Source: Chryseobacterium sp. KACC 21268
GTDB taxonomy: Bacteria > Bacteroidota > Bacteroidia > Flavobacteriales > Weeksellaceae
Assembly (NCBI GenBank): GCA_028736075.1
Contig: CP117875.1
Coordinates: 1,736,001 to 1,800,000, forward strand
Length of the DNA: 64,000 nt
Direction: 5' to 3'
Below the pieces are notes generated by a model. That model ran no database searches. It was not told the origin of the DNA and saw nothing but the letters and a program-made list of their open reading frames with translations. Made by a program: the position numbers and the translations under genes. Below are positions 34,161-43,742 of the stretch, piece by piece. Within the stretch, counting starts at the first letter, position 1. Each line of letters begins with the position of its first letter.

Positions 34161-35894
34161 ATGAAGAGACTCGTATTTTTTTCTGCACTTTTATTGTCTC
34201 AATTCGGGACAGCTCAGGGGTTTTTAAAGACTCAAGGTCAGAAAATTGTAGATTCAAAAGGTGAGAATGTTTATTTGAAAGGCCTGGGATTGGGCGGCTG
34301 GATGCTTCAGGAAGGTTATATGCTGAAGACCGATGACTTTGCCGGACCTCAATTCAAAATCAAAGAAAAGATTGTAGAAGTCGCTGGTGAAGATGGCAAA
34401 AATGAATTTTACAAAGCCTATCTCAAAAATGGAATCACCAAAAAAGACATCGATTCCTTGGCAAAATGGGGATTCAATTCCATCAGATTGCCTATGCATT
34501 ACGACCTTTATACGTTGCCCATCGAGAAAGAAAAAGTGAAAGGTGAAAATACTTGGCTGGAAGAAGGTTTTGTGATGACAGATAACTTGCTGAAATGGTG
34601 CGAGGACAACAAAATCTATTTAATATTAGACCTTCACGCTGCGCCAGGCGGACAAGGCAACGACGCGAATATCTCTGATAACGACAAATCTAAACCGAAT
34701 CTTTGGGAAAGCGAGGAGAATCAGAAAAAGACCATCGCACTCTGGAAAAAACTGGCAGAACGCTACAAAGACAAAGAATGGATTGCGGGTTATGATATGA
34801 TTAATGAACCAAATTATGGTTTCACTGGCAAGAACCCAAACGGAACCGATGAGATGTCCAATGCGTCGCTTTGGAAACTTCAAAAAGATATTTCGGACGC
34901 CATCAGACAAGTGGATAAAAATCACATTATTATCCTCGAAGGAAATGGCTGGGGAAATAATTATAATGGTCTGCCGAAACTTTGGGACGACAACTTGGTC
35001 TTGAGTTTTCACAAATACTGGACGACCAACGCACCAGAATCTATTCAGAATATTGTTGATATGCGTCAAAAGCTGGATGTTCCGGTTTGGTTGGGCGAAA
35101 CTGGGGAAAATTCCAATGTTTGGTTTACGGAACTCAATCAGTTATTATTGAAAAACAACATCGGTTATGCTTATTGGCCGATGAAAAAGATTGATAATAT
35201 TGCGGGCGTGACGAATGTGAAAATCACTCCAGATTATCAAAAATTATTGAACTATTGGAAAAACGGCGGACAAAAACCAACGAAGGAATTTGCTAGAAAA
35301 ACCTTAATGAAAATAGCTGACAACTACAAAATGGAAAATGTGGAAGTCAAAAAAGATGTCATCGATGCGATGTTCCGACAAGTGAATGATGAAAGTACAA
35401 AACCTTACAAAAAACACGTTGCGCCGGGAAGAATCTTTGCGACAGACTATGATTTGGGAAGATTCGGAAGTGCTTATTCAGACAATGATTTCCAAAATGT
35501 TTGGGTGTCAACCGGCAATCGTACGGAATGGAACTCAGGAAACAAAATGAGGAATGACGGCGTTGATATTTACCTTTGCAAAGACAAAATCACCAACAAA
35601 TATTTCGTTGGGAAAACCGAAAAAGGCGAGTGGCTTCAATATACTGTGAAAAGTTCTGCGACAAGAAAGTACAAAGCCAGTATTCGCTACAATAATGAAT
35701 CCAGTCAAGCTTCTGAATTGGTCATTAAAACCGAAGATGGAGACGACTTGGGAACTATCAAACTACCGCCGACAGGCAAAGGAATCTGGAAGACGGTTTC
35801 TGTAAACAATGTAGCTCTCGTAAAAGGCGAAAACAAGTTAAGACTGTACTTCGAAGCTGGAAATGCCAACCTCAATTACTTCGAACTGAATTAA
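34161..35894 (+). CDS. Secreted GH5-family glycoside hydrolase with C-terminal carbohydrate-binding domain
   Basis: A 577-residue exported glycosidase. Signal peptide 1-19 (LLLSQFGTAQG). The TIM barrel (about 20-370) has DLHAAPGGQ, the acid/base Glu216 in MINEPN and the nucleophile Glu313 in WLGETGEN, as in GH5 cellulases, mannanases and exo-glucanases. GLGLGGWMLQEGYM near the start resembles the exo-beta-1,3-glucanase group. A C-terminal domain (about 425-577: DYDLGRFGSAYSDNDF, GEWLQYTVKS, LRLYFEAGNANLNYFEL) is a CBM6/35-type sugar-binding module. It has no T9SS tail, so it may stay in the periplasm. The substrate is not certain. Confidence 0.88.
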   Translation: MKRLVFFSALLLSQFGTAQGFLKTQGQKIVDSKGENVYLKGLGLGGWMLQEGYMLKTDDFAGPQFKIKEKIVEVAGEDGKNEFYKAYLKNGITKKDIDSLAKWGFNSIRLPMHYDLYTLPIEKEKVKGENTWLEEGFVMTDNLLKWCEDNKIYLILDLHAAPGGQGNDANISDNDKSKPNLWESEENQKKTIALWKKLAERYKDKEWIAGYDMINEPNYGFTGKNPNGTDEMSNASLWKLQKDISDAIRQVDKNHIIILEGNGWGNNYNGLPKLWDDNLVLSFHKYWTTNAPESIQNIVDMRQKLDVPVWLGETGENSNVWFTELNQLLLKNNIGYAYWPMKKIDNIAGVTNVKITPDYQKLLNYWKNGGQKPTKEFARKTLMKIADNYKMENVEVKKDVIDAMFRQVNDESTKPYKKHVAPGRIFATDYDLGRFGSAYSDNDFQNVWVSTGNRTEWNSGNKMRNDGVDIYLCKDKITNKYFVGKTEKGEWLQYTVKSSATRKYKASIRYNNESSQASELVIKTEDGDDLGTIKLPPTGKGIWKTVSVNNVALVKGENKLRLYFEAGNANLNYFELN

Positions 35895-35918
35895 TAAAAT
35901 TGTCAATAAACTATTCGA

Positions 35919-35951
35919 AACATCTCATATTATCTGTGAGATGTTTTTTAT
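35919..35951 (+). terminator. Terminator after the GH5 gene
   Basis: AACATCTCA (35919-35927) pairs with TGAGATGTT (35937-35945), followed by TTTTTATTTT. Confidence 0.85.
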
Positions 35952-36029
35952 TTTCATAAATTTAAATGTTTGGCTGATAAATTGCCTACAGCTTAAGGTT
36001 AAACCTAATTTAAAAAATAATTTAAAAAT

Positions 36030-38498
36030 ATGATGAAATCGCTTTACCTGCTTTTTTTCTCAATTTCCTTCTCGATGCTGTATTCGCAAAGCACACTTAC
36101 CGTTACGAGGTCGGACAATCAAAAGCCCATCAAAGGTGCGGCTGTTTCTTGCAACGGCAGAGTTTTGGGCAGGACCAATGACAAGGGAATCGTCACTTTT
36201 ACGACCAAATGTCCAAAGGTGGATGTAGAGATAGACAACTTTATCGGCGATGAAGTCGTGGTGGATAAGGTGATGGAGCTGGCGCTGGACCGCGATAACA
36301 TCAAATCAAATCAAATACAAGGCGTCACACTTTCCAACGAAAGTGACCCACGCGCCTTGGCGATTATCGAACAAACTTTTAAAAGATTCAAAGACAATTC
36401 TCCTAATGCCTTGGATTCTTATTCCTATAAATCTTATGAGAAAATGTCATTCGATTTGGATGAAGACAGCATCAAGGATTATTCGAGATTTGTGGAAGCA
36501 AGGAAAGATTCTCTTTCCAGAGCGACCAACAGATTGCTTCCAAAGAAAGAAAAAGACAAAAAAGATTCTATCGAAGGCGAGCAGATGATGTCTGTTGCCA
36601 AAGACAGCAAGTTTTTTTTGTGGGAACGTGCGATGGAATTTCTTTATTCCAAAAAATACGGCGAGAAAGTCAATATTCTTGATAATAGAATCTCAGGTTT
36701 AAAAAATCCGGTTTACGAAATGCTCGCTTTAAGGTCCAACAGAGATAAAATCCCAAGAGAGATTCTTCCGGAAAATAAAAGCCTTTACAGATATTTCCTG
36801 ACAGATTCCATCGAAATCGAAGGCCGAATGAACTACGTCATCAGATTCCGACAAGTGGATTACAAAGTTCCAATCAATAGAAGAAAATACAATGGTTACC
36901 TCTACATCGATAAAGATTCTTACGCCATCAAAAAAATTGACAGCAACAGCAAGGTGAAGTCGGATGGAAACATTACGTCAGTATGGGTTCCTATTAATGA
37001 CAAATGGTTTCTGAAGACTGAGAACCTTAAAATAAAAATGGGTGTTTCAGAATTCAATACCATTCAGAAGAAGGAAAATGAAACGGCTGAAGAGAAAAAG
37101 GCGAGACTCGAAAGTGTCAAAAAATTTGGTAATTATGCCTATATGAAAGCGGATTATTTCGACTTCAAAACGCCAGTGGAACTGAAGCCTTCGCAATTCA
37201 ACGGTTACACGATGAGTGTTGAAAATACAGATGGAACATTGTTGAATCAATACAGAACAGACAGCCTTTCTGCAAGAGAAAAGCTCACTTATGTCAAAAT
37301 CGACAGTCTTGGTAAAAAATACACTTTGGACAGAAAAGTAAAGGTTCTAACCGGATTGTTACGAGCAAAATTTACGGTCGGAATGGTTGACATCAATCCA
37401 TTACAAACAAGATACAACCGGTATGAAGGTTTCCGATTGGGTGCAGGTTTCAAATTGAATGAAAAATTCAACAAATACATTTCGCCTGATGTTTACTTGG
37501 CTTATGGTTTCAAAGACCGTGGTTTCAAGTATGGTGCAGGAGTGGACGTGAAGACCACCTTGGCGAGAAATTCATTTTTCCGTTTCGAATATTTCAATGA
37601 TGTGGCGGCTTCCGGACGATTCAGCCAAAATCTTTGGAGCGCAAAGATGGCCATCAACAACAGTGGAATGACCATCCGTAATGACAAATATTACAAATAC
37701 GATGGTTTCAGATTTGGCTATCAGGTAGACCTTACCAACTCTTTGACCTTGGATGTTTCCGGGAAAAAACAGAATGAGGAATCTGGGATTCCGTACGAGT
37801 TTATGGGAATGTCCAGAAAGTTTGAGAACTTCAGCTCTACAGCGACCATTAAGTTTTCTCCAAACAGTAGAAATATTATGACGCCTTATGGCAAATATAC
37901 CTACGAACAGAACTTCCCAGAGGCTTTTCTGAATTATGAGCAAGGCTACAAAAGCTTAGGCGGTGAGTTTAATTACAGCAGATTCGATGCTTTGATCACG
38001 CACCAATTCCGCAGTTCTTGGGGAACAACATTGGCCAGAGTTTATGGTGGCTATTATGTTGGGAAAGCACCAATGTGGCACCTGTTCGAGATGGGCGGTC
38101 TGGATGCCAATAGCGGAACCGGAATCTTGTCCAACTTCTCTCTGACCAGTTATTTAGGATTTGCGACGATGACGTCTGGGAAATATTTCAATGACAAATT
38201 TGCAGGCTATTATGTTTCGCACCGTATTCCGTGGTATTTCAAAAGTTTTGGAAAGAACACGAGTAGTTTCGACATCATTGCCAGAGGTATCATTGGTGAT
38301 TTGAAGAATCCTGAGTATCATACGGTAGAGAACTTTTCCCCGCTGAATCATCTATATCAGGAAATCGGATTTGAATATAACAACTTTTTAAGTTCAAGGT
38401 TCAATCTGGCATTTTTCTACAGAGTGGGACATTACAATACCACCAAATTCAATGATAACTTCGGTGTTCAGTTGAAGTTCAAGTTGCTTGAGTTTTAA
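36030..38498 (+). CDS. DUF5686 outer-membrane protein with carboxypeptidase-like N-terminal domain
   Basis: An 822-residue envelope protein. After a signal peptide (SFSMLYSQS) comes a carboxypeptidase-regulatory-like beta-sandwich (about 22-95), then the long DUF5686 region: a soluble middle (RYFLTDSIEIEGRMNYVIRF, NGYLYIDKDSYAIKKID) and a C-terminal part rich in alternating aromatic strands that ends in a beta-barrel-like segment closing NDNFGVQLKFKLLEF. It most likely sits in the outer membrane; function is unknown. The family is common in Bacteroidota. Confidence 0.85.
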   Translation: MMKSLYLLFFSISFSMLYSQSTLTVTRSDNQKPIKGAAVSCNGRVLGRTNDKGIVTFTTKCPKVDVEIDNFIGDEVVVDKVMELALDRDNIKSNQIQGVTLSNESDPRALAIIEQTFKRFKDNSPNALDSYSYKSYEKMSFDLDEDSIKDYSRFVEARKDSLSRATNRLLPKKEKDKKDSIEGEQMMSVAKDSKFFLWERAMEFLYSKKYGEKVNILDNRISGLKNPVYEMLALRSNRDKIPREILPENKSLYRYFLTDSIEIEGRMNYVIRFRQVDYKVPINRRKYNGYLYIDKDSYAIKKIDSNSKVKSDGNITSVWVPINDKWFLKTENLKIKMGVSEFNTIQKKENETAEEKKARLESVKKFGNYAYMKADYFDFKTPVELKPSQFNGYTMSVENTDGTLLNQYRTDSLSAREKLTYVKIDSLGKKYTLDRKVKVLTGLLRAKFTVGMVDINPLQTRYNRYEGFRLGAGFKLNEKFNKYISPDVYLAYGFKDRGFKYGAGVDVKTTLARNSFFRFEYFNDVAASGRFSQNLWSAKMAINNSGMTIRNDKYYKYDGFRFGYQVDLTNSLTLDVSGKKQNEESGIPYEFMGMSRKFENFSSTATIKFSPNSRNIMTPYGKYTYEQNFPEAFLNYEQGYKSLGGEFNYSRFDALITHQFRSSWGTTLARVYGGYYVGKAPMWHLFEMGGLDANSGTGILSNFSLTSYLGFATMTSGKYFNDKFAGYYVSHRIPWYFKSFGKNTSSFDIIARGIIGDLKNPEYHTVENFSPLNHLYQEIGFEYNNFLSSRFNLAFFYRVGHYNTTKFNDNFGVQLKFKLLEF

Positions 38499-38525
38499 TG
38501 TTTATAAGAATGATATAACGCACAC

Positions 38526-38573
38526 TTTGTCATTCCGTAGGAATCTAAACTGCTGAGACTTACTTGAAATGAC
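38526..38573. repeat. Dispersed inverted repeat, TTGTCATTC family, copy 3
   Basis: TTGTCATTCCGTAGGAATCT then AAACTGCTGAGACTTACTTGAAATGAC; aligns with 20211-20258 over its whole length. It lies 53 bp before the start of the gene at 38627. Confidence 0.75.
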
Positions 38574-38626
38574 CAAAAGAATTTATTTTAAATATTTTTT
38601 GTTGATATAAATAATTTAAATAAAAA

Positions 38627-38926
38627 ATGAACGACCTATTCAAACAACAGGTTTATGAGATTACGAAACTCATTCCAAAAGGAAGGGTTTCCACTTATTG
38701 CGCATTGGCAAAAGCGGTTGGTTATCCCAATCATTCCCGCCACGTTGGCAATGCAATGGGCGGTTGTCCGGCAGACGTCCCAGCACATCGCGTCATCAGC
38801 AGTTCGGGAAAATTATCGGTGCCAGCATTCCGGGAGCGTTTAGAAAAAGAAAATGTGGTCGTACAGGACAATTGGAAAATCAAGGATTTTAAAACACTTT
38901 TTTGGGACCCTTTGAAAGAATTATAA
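38627..38926 (+). CDS. Alkyltransferase-like protein (MGMT fold, no catalytic Cys)
   Basis: A 99-residue protein of the MGMT DNA-binding fold: IPKGRVSTYCALAKAVGYP, RHVGNAMGGCP and HRVISSSGKLS. The alkyl-acceptor motif PCHR reads PAHR (52-55) with Ala53 for Cys, so it cannot take the alkyl group itself. Alkyltransferase-like (ATL) proteins bind O6-alkylguanine and hand it to nucleotide excision repair; this is the best role guess. It lacks the N-terminal MGMT domain, as normal for ATLs. Confidence 0.88.
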   Translation: MNDLFKQQVYEITKLIPKGRVSTYCALAKAVGYPNHSRHVGNAMGGCPADVPAHRVISSSGKLSVPAFRERLEKENVVVQDNWKIKDFKTLFWDPLKEL

Positions 38927-38956
38927 AACAGTAGAAAACTGCTGAAAAACAAGTAA

Positions 38957-38986
38957 AAAAAACCATCTCATTTGAGATGGTTTTTT
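38957..38986. terminator. Bidirectional terminator
   Basis: AAAAAACCATCTCA (38957-38970) pairs perfectly with TGAGATGGTTTTTT (38973-38986), between the convergent ATL and M1 aminopeptidase genes. Confidence 0.9.
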
Positions 38987-39035
38987 CTTGTTGCCTTATT
39001 TAAATGATGTTAGAAATAAATGCATCATCTAACTT

Positions 39036-41546
39036 CTATTTATAAGCTTCCAAAGCTTTGTTGATTGCATCTACCTGTTGGTGGATGGTCGGGCTGTTTG
39101 GATTTGCTTTCAGGACTTCCATTTTCTTGGCAAGTCCATCTTTTAGCATTTGCACGATCATCATCTTCACTTGTGGATTGTCCGGGATCTGGGATTTGGC
39201 CTGAACCAAAACTTTCGTCACTTTCTCTGTCGCTTTCAGGTTGTCGGAGCTCATGATCCAGTTGTAACCTTCCTCAGCAGATTTTCCTAATACAGGATCT
39301 TGGAACTTGATGAAAGGGTAGAACGTCACAGATTGCCCGATAGCTGGCATATGTTTCTCGATCTTGTTTTTGACGATGATCGGAAGCAATTTTGTGATAA
39401 GGTCTTCCGAAGCTTTGTCTAGGTCGATCTTGTCTGCCAAAGCCGCTACTTTTGTTGGGTCGAGGTCAGCAATTCCTGCCAGTGATGCACCTTTCACAGC
39501 ATTAGAAACCGCAGTCATCCCTTTCTCATATAGTGAAGCGTATTTTGCATTTTTGGTCTTTGTCAAAGCCGAGATCGCAGCCGCCTGAACCAAGGTCTTC
39601 GGGTCGTTGGAAGCTAGTTTTTCAACTTCTGCTGTCAAAGCCTTTGCCTGATCCGCATTGGAAAGGTCCATCTGTTCCAGAGCCTGCTCTCTCAATCGGA
39701 AGAAAGGGTCTTTAAGTGCCGCCGCCAACAATTTGATGACCACCGGATTCTTAGCATCTGCTTCTTTGATGGATGATAAAGCTCTGTATCTGTTCAGGAA
39801 TTCTCTAGAATTGGTGAACTGTAATAAGTTTTGCTCAGGTGTCTTGGTTTCTGTGATCTCGGAAAGTAAGATTCCATCGGCATTGATGTTGATAAGGTCA
39901 GGCGTTTTGGAGGAATCAAATGTAAAGGTATTCTTCGCCTTTGCATCAACCCAAACATTGGTACGTTTTGGTTTTCCGTTGTCATAAACATCGATGGCAA
40001 GAGGAAATTCAAATGGTGTGTCCTGAGATTGGTTGATGATTACCGTCACTTGTTTTTTTACAGGCTCGTAGGTAGATGTGTAGCTCAGCTTCGGATTTCC
40101 GCTACCGAAATACCATTGGTTGAAGAACCAGTTCAGGTCTTTCCCAGACACTTTCTCAAAGGATAATCTTAATTGATGTGCTTCTCCATTTTGATACTCG
40201 TTGGTTTTGAGATAATCTGTCAAACCAGCGAAGAAAGCGTCGTCTCCAAGGTAATTTCTCAGCATATGAAGGATCCCGCCACCTTTGTTGTAAGTGATCG
40301 CATCGAAGACATCTTCACGGGAAGCATAATCAAATCTCACCAGATCTTTTTTGAATAAACCCGGATTGTGAATGTAGGCCGAAAGGTCGCTCATCAAATG
40401 GTGGTCGGCATTGTCTTTCCCATATTTATGCTCCTGCCAAAGATATTCTGAGTAGTTGGCGAAAGATTCATTGACCGTCAAATTGCTCCAACTCTCAGCT
40501 GTAACCAAGTCACCAAACCAGTGGTGGAAAAGTTCGTGCGCGATGGTATTTTCCCATTTGTTCTCATCGATGAGGTCGCCCGGTTTTTGCTGCGCCGATT
40601 CCTGATGAAGCGTTGCGGTCGTGTTTTCCATAGCGCCAGAAACATAGTCTCTACCTGTGATCTGTGCATATTTGGACCAAGGATAATCGTAGCCCAACCT
40701 TTTGGAATAGAACTCCATCATCTCTGGCGTCAATCCAAAAATTTGTTTTGCGTAAGGCTCATATTCTTTCTCCACATAATAATCGACGTCGATGTTTCTC
40801 CATTTATCCTTTACTACAGCGAAGTCGCCCACGCCCATAAAGAAAAGATAAGTGGAATGTCTTTTGTCCATCACCCAATGGTCTGTTCTAAGGTTTCCAG
40901 ATTCTTTTTTAGAATCTTTCAGAAGTCCGTTGGAAAGTGTCACATATTGGTCAGGAACGGTCATATAGATTTCCTGAGTGGTTTTTTGATTGGATTTATC
41001 GATGGTTGGGAACCAGGCAGATGAAGATTCGGTTTCACCTTGCGTCCAGATTTGAGTCGGCTTGTCTTTGTCCTTGCCTTGTGCATTGATGAAATAAAGA
41101 CCTTTTGCATCATTGATAGCCGCGCTTCCTTCCTGTTTTACCTCATTCGGACGAGCAGTGTATTTGATGTAAACCGTGTAATCCTGATTTTTTTGATAAG
41201 TTTTATCCAGCGTGATTTTCAGGACATCATTTTTATAATCAAATTTCAAAGGTGACCTGGAGCCGTTTTTGTCCAAAGCCACTTCGTGGATCAGCATTCC
41301 TTTGGCGTCAAGTGTCAATTCGTTTGTCGCATAGAAATAAGGACTTGCGGTCAGCCATTCTTCACCATTCATCTGTTCTTTCTGATAATCAAAATTGACT
41401 TTCAGTTTGGTATGTTTTAGCTCTGTAACTTTGGTATGTGTTGCTCTGTAAACTGGATTTCTACCAGAAGTTTCCGTTTGAGCAAAGATGGTATTTGAAT
41501 TAAATATAGCACCCAGAAAAAGTGCAGCAATGAATATTTTCTTCAT
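39036..41546 (-). CDS. M1 family aminopeptidase, large form
   Basis: An 836-residue zinc aminopeptidase. Signal peptide 1-22 (ends TIFAQ). The substrate motif GAMEN is at 304-308, the zinc site HELFH at His337, Glu338 and His341, and the third ligand Glu360 in VNESFANYSEYLW. After the catalytic domain comes a beta domain (to ~575) and an alpha-helical HEAT-like C-terminus (580-836) rich in Ala/Lys. No T9SS tail, so it is periplasmic. It probably trims peptides supplied by the endopeptidases. Confidence 0.94.
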   Translation of the reverse strand: MKKIFIAALFLGAIFNSNTIFAQTETSGRNPVYRATHTKVTELKHTKLKVNFDYQKEQMNGEEWLTASPYFYATNELTLDAKGMLIHEVALDKNGSRSPLKFDYKNDVLKITLDKTYQKNQDYTVYIKYTARPNEVKQEGSAAINDAKGLYFINAQGKDKDKPTQIWTQGETESSSAWFPTIDKSNQKTTQEIYMTVPDQYVTLSNGLLKDSKKESGNLRTDHWVMDKRHSTYLFFMGVGDFAVVKDKWRNIDVDYYVEKEYEPYAKQIFGLTPEMMEFYSKRLGYDYPWSKYAQITGRDYVSGAMENTTATLHQESAQQKPGDLIDENKWENTIAHELFHHWFGDLVTAESWSNLTVNESFANYSEYLWQEHKYGKDNADHHLMSDLSAYIHNPGLFKKDLVRFDYASREDVFDAITYNKGGGILHMLRNYLGDDAFFAGLTDYLKTNEYQNGEAHQLRLSFEKVSGKDLNWFFNQWYFGSGNPKLSYTSTYEPVKKQVTVIINQSQDTPFEFPLAIDVYDNGKPKRTNVWVDAKAKNTFTFDSSKTPDLININADGILLSEITETKTPEQNLLQFTNSREFLNRYRALSSIKEADAKNPVVIKLLAAALKDPFFRLREQALEQMDLSNADQAKALTAEVEKLASNDPKTLVQAAAISALTKTKNAKYASLYEKGMTAVSNAVKGASLAGIADLDPTKVAALADKIDLDKASEDLITKLLPIIVKNKIEKHMPAIGQSVTFYPFIKFQDPVLGKSAEEGYNWIMSSDNLKATEKVTKVLVQAKSQIPDNPQVKMMIVQMLKDGLAKKMEVLKANPNSPTIHQQVDAINKALEAYK

Positions 41547-41610
41547 TTTATGAAATTATATCGTTGATTTATTTTAAAAGAGATAAGTGTTGATTTTTAG
41601 GAAAATGTTA

Positions 41611-41633
41611 CAAAAAAAGCGGGAAATTCCCGC
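41611..41633 (-). terminator. Terminator of thyA
   Basis: GCGGGAA/TTCCCGC stem (41619-41633) with seven A to its left, giving a U-tract on the minus strand just after the thyA stop. Confidence 0.8.
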
Positions 41634-41638
41634 CTGTT

Positions 41639-42433
41639 TTATATCGCCACCGGCGCCTTGATTCCCGGATGTGGGTCATAATTTTCCAAAGTGAAATCCT
41701 CAAAATCAAAATCAAAAATATCTTTGATTTCAGGATTCAGTTTCATTGTTGGTAACGGTCTGGTTTCTCGGGAAAGCTGTCTGTTAACCTGCTCGAAATG
41801 ATTATTATAAATATGAACGTCACCAAATGTGTGTACGTAATCGCCAACTTCAAGTCCTGTAACCTGCGCCACCATCATCAATAAAAGTGCATAACTCGCA
41901 ATGTTGAACGGAACGCCCAAGAAAACATCCGCACTTCTTTGGTATAACTGAAGTGACAATCTCCCATCCGCAACATAAAATTGAAATAAGGCGTGACAAG
42001 GTGCCAAAGCCATATTTGGGATTTCCGCAGCGTTCCAGGCAGAAACGATCAGCCTTCTGGAATCCGGATTTTTTTTGATTTGCTCAATCACTTCCGAGAA
42101 TTGGTCAACCACTTTTCCGTCAGCACCGCTCCAACTTCTCCATTGCGCACCATAAACAGGACCTAGGTCGCCATTTTCATCTGCCCATTCGTTCCAGATG
42201 GAAACGCCGTTATCCGTCAGATATTTGGTATTCGTATCACCTTTGATGAACCAAAGCAATTCATAAATTATCGATTTCAAATGAACCTTTTTCGTCGTCA
42301 CCAAAGGAAAACCTTTCGACAAATCATAACGCAATTGGTAACCGAAAACGCTTCGTGTTCCAGTTCCGGTTCTGTCGGTTTTATCGGTTCCGTTATCTAT
42401 AATATGCTGAAGTAAATCAAGGTAGTTTTGCAT
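41639..42433 (-). CDS. thyA: Thymidylate synthase
   Basis: A 264-residue folate-dependent enzyme making dTMP from dUMP. The length equals that of E. coli ThyA. The nucleophile is Cys146 in [24 protein letters not shown] binds phosphate, and [21 protein letters not shown] carries the dUMP ring contacts. The C-terminal KAPVAI closes over the site. It stands alone with its own terminator; the usual partner dihydrofolate reductase is not next to it. Confidence 0.98.
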   Translation of the reverse strand: MQNYLDLLQHIIDNGTDKTDRTGTGTRSVFGYQLRYDLSKGFPLVTTKKVHLKSIIYELLWFIKGDTNTKYLTDNGVSIWNEWADENGDLGPVYGAQWRSWSGADGKVVDQFSEVIEQIKKNPDSRRLIVSAWNAAEIPNMALAPCHALFQFYVADGRLSLQLYQRSADVFLGVPFNIASYALLLMMVAQVTGLEVGDYVHTFGDVHIYNNHFEQVNRQLSRETRPLPTMKLNPEIKDIFDFDFEDFTLENYDPHPGIKAPVAI

Positions 42434-42512
42434 TTTTGAGGCTAATAATTAGGAGTACAAAATAAAGAATTTTTAATTTAAAAATCAGTCAAAAACACAA
42501 ATATTAGTGATA

Positions 42513-42540
42513 GAAAAAAGCATCCACAAATTGTGAATGC
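42513..42540 (-). terminator. Terminator of the SDR gene
   Basis: GCATCCACAA (42520-42529) pairs with TTGTGAATGC (42531-42540); A-tract to the left makes the minus-strand U-tract. Confidence 0.75.
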
Positions 42541-42565
42541 CTTAATATTTTTATGATTCAAAATC

Positions 42566-43315
42566 TTAAACTGCCGTGTAACCGCCATCCACAAGATAAT
42601 AGCCGCCCGTCATAAAAGATGATTTTTCTGAACTTAAGAACAGGACCAATTCCGCAACTTCTTCCGATTTCCCAAGTCTTCCCATTGGATGTTTCGCAAT
42701 CAGTGCTTCCTTCATATCGCCACTCGCACTTTCCAGCAAAGGCGTTTCAATATAAGCAGGTCCCACTGAGTTACAGCGGATATTTTTCTTTCCGTATTCT
42801 GCACCAATATTTTTTGTCAATCCAACAACGGCGTGTTTTGCAGCAGTGTAAGCGGACGAAAGTGGAGCCGCAACTGTTCCGTGGATTGATGCGATATTTA
42901 CGATAACGCCGCCACCATTTTTCTCCATTTGACTCAATTGGTATTTGCAACCGTAGAAAACGCCATCTAGATTCACATTCAGAACTTTTTTCCAGCTATC
43001 GATGCTGTAATCTCCTGTGGTTGCCTGTTCACCACCAATTCCAGCGTTGTTGCAGGCGATGTCCAATCTGCCATAAGCGTCAACGGTTGCTTTTATCAAG
43101 GCTTCAACCTGTTCCGGATTTGATGTGTCGGCTTTTACGAAAGTCGCTTCTCCGCCAGTTGACTTTATGTCTTCAACTGCTGATTTTCCGTGTTCTTCAT
43201 TGATGTCTGATACAATTACTTTTGCACCTTCTTTTGCGTATAATTTTGCGATGGCAAGTCCGATTCCGGAACCTGCACCTGTAACCAAAGCTACTTTATT
43301 GTCAAGAATTTTCAT
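42566..43315 (-). CDS. Short-chain dehydrogenase/reductase
   Basis: A 249-residue NAD(P)-dependent oxidoreductase. The Rossmann glycine motif TGAGSGIG (12-19), NNAG (89-92), and the catalytic Ser143, Tyr156 and Lys160 (YTAAK) are intact. Asp37 after the second strand (VSDINEE) favours NAD(H). Classical SDRs of this length act on alcohols, ketones or sugars; the substrate cannot be read from sequence or neighbours. Confidence 0.9.
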   Translation of the reverse strand: MKILDNKVALVTGAGSGIGLAIAKLYAKEGAKVIVSDINEEHGKSAVEDIKSTGGEATFVKADTSNPEQVEALIKATVDAYGRLDIACNNAGIGGEQATTGDYSIDSWKKVLNVNLDGVFYGCKYQLSQMEKNGGGVIVNIASIHGTVAAPLSSAYTAAKHAVVGLTKNIGAEYGKKNIRCNSVGPAYIETPLLESASGDMKEALIAKHPMGRLGKSEEVAELVLFLSSEKSSFMTGGYYLVDGGYTAV

Positions 43316-43742
43316 AATAACTGAATTGTTTAATTATGAATCACAAGCAACAATAAATATGCAAATCGCAATCACCAAAAGTTAATAATTTCATAAATGA
43401 TTCACTATGAAACAATGGTGAAATTTTCCATCGATACAATCTTTGTATTCATCTATAAAAATGCCTTGTTTGTATATCAGATTTGATTTTAAATTTTCTC
43501 CGACGCAATTTTGATTCATAAAACAGAAAAGGAAATCCTTAATAATTTTTCAATATCAAAAGAATATTTGACGACATAAGAAAGCATTTATAGATTTGGG
43601 CAGCTTTTCCGCCTTCCACTCCCGCTATTTTTGCCGGCGTTAAACCCACGCAAAAAATGAGCTCCGTTCAAGTCGGGCTGCGAAAGATTCACCGAGATTA
43701 TCTTTTAGCTTAAATTTATACCATTCAAAAACTTTATAAAAA
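43316..43742. other. Intergenic region between SDR and M19 dipeptidase
   Basis: 427 bp, divergent promoters expected at both ends. The only clear structure is the palindromic element 43595-43685. Confidence 0.5.
43595..43685 (+). repeat. GC-richer palindromic intergenic element, copy 2
   Basis: TTTGGGCAGCTTTTCCGCC, CTTCCACTCCCGC, inner hairpin TTTTTGCCGGCGT ... ACGCAAAAAA, then GAGCTCCGTTCAAGTCGGGC. Outer blocks match 20041-20140; the hairpin arms differ. Confidence 0.7.
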
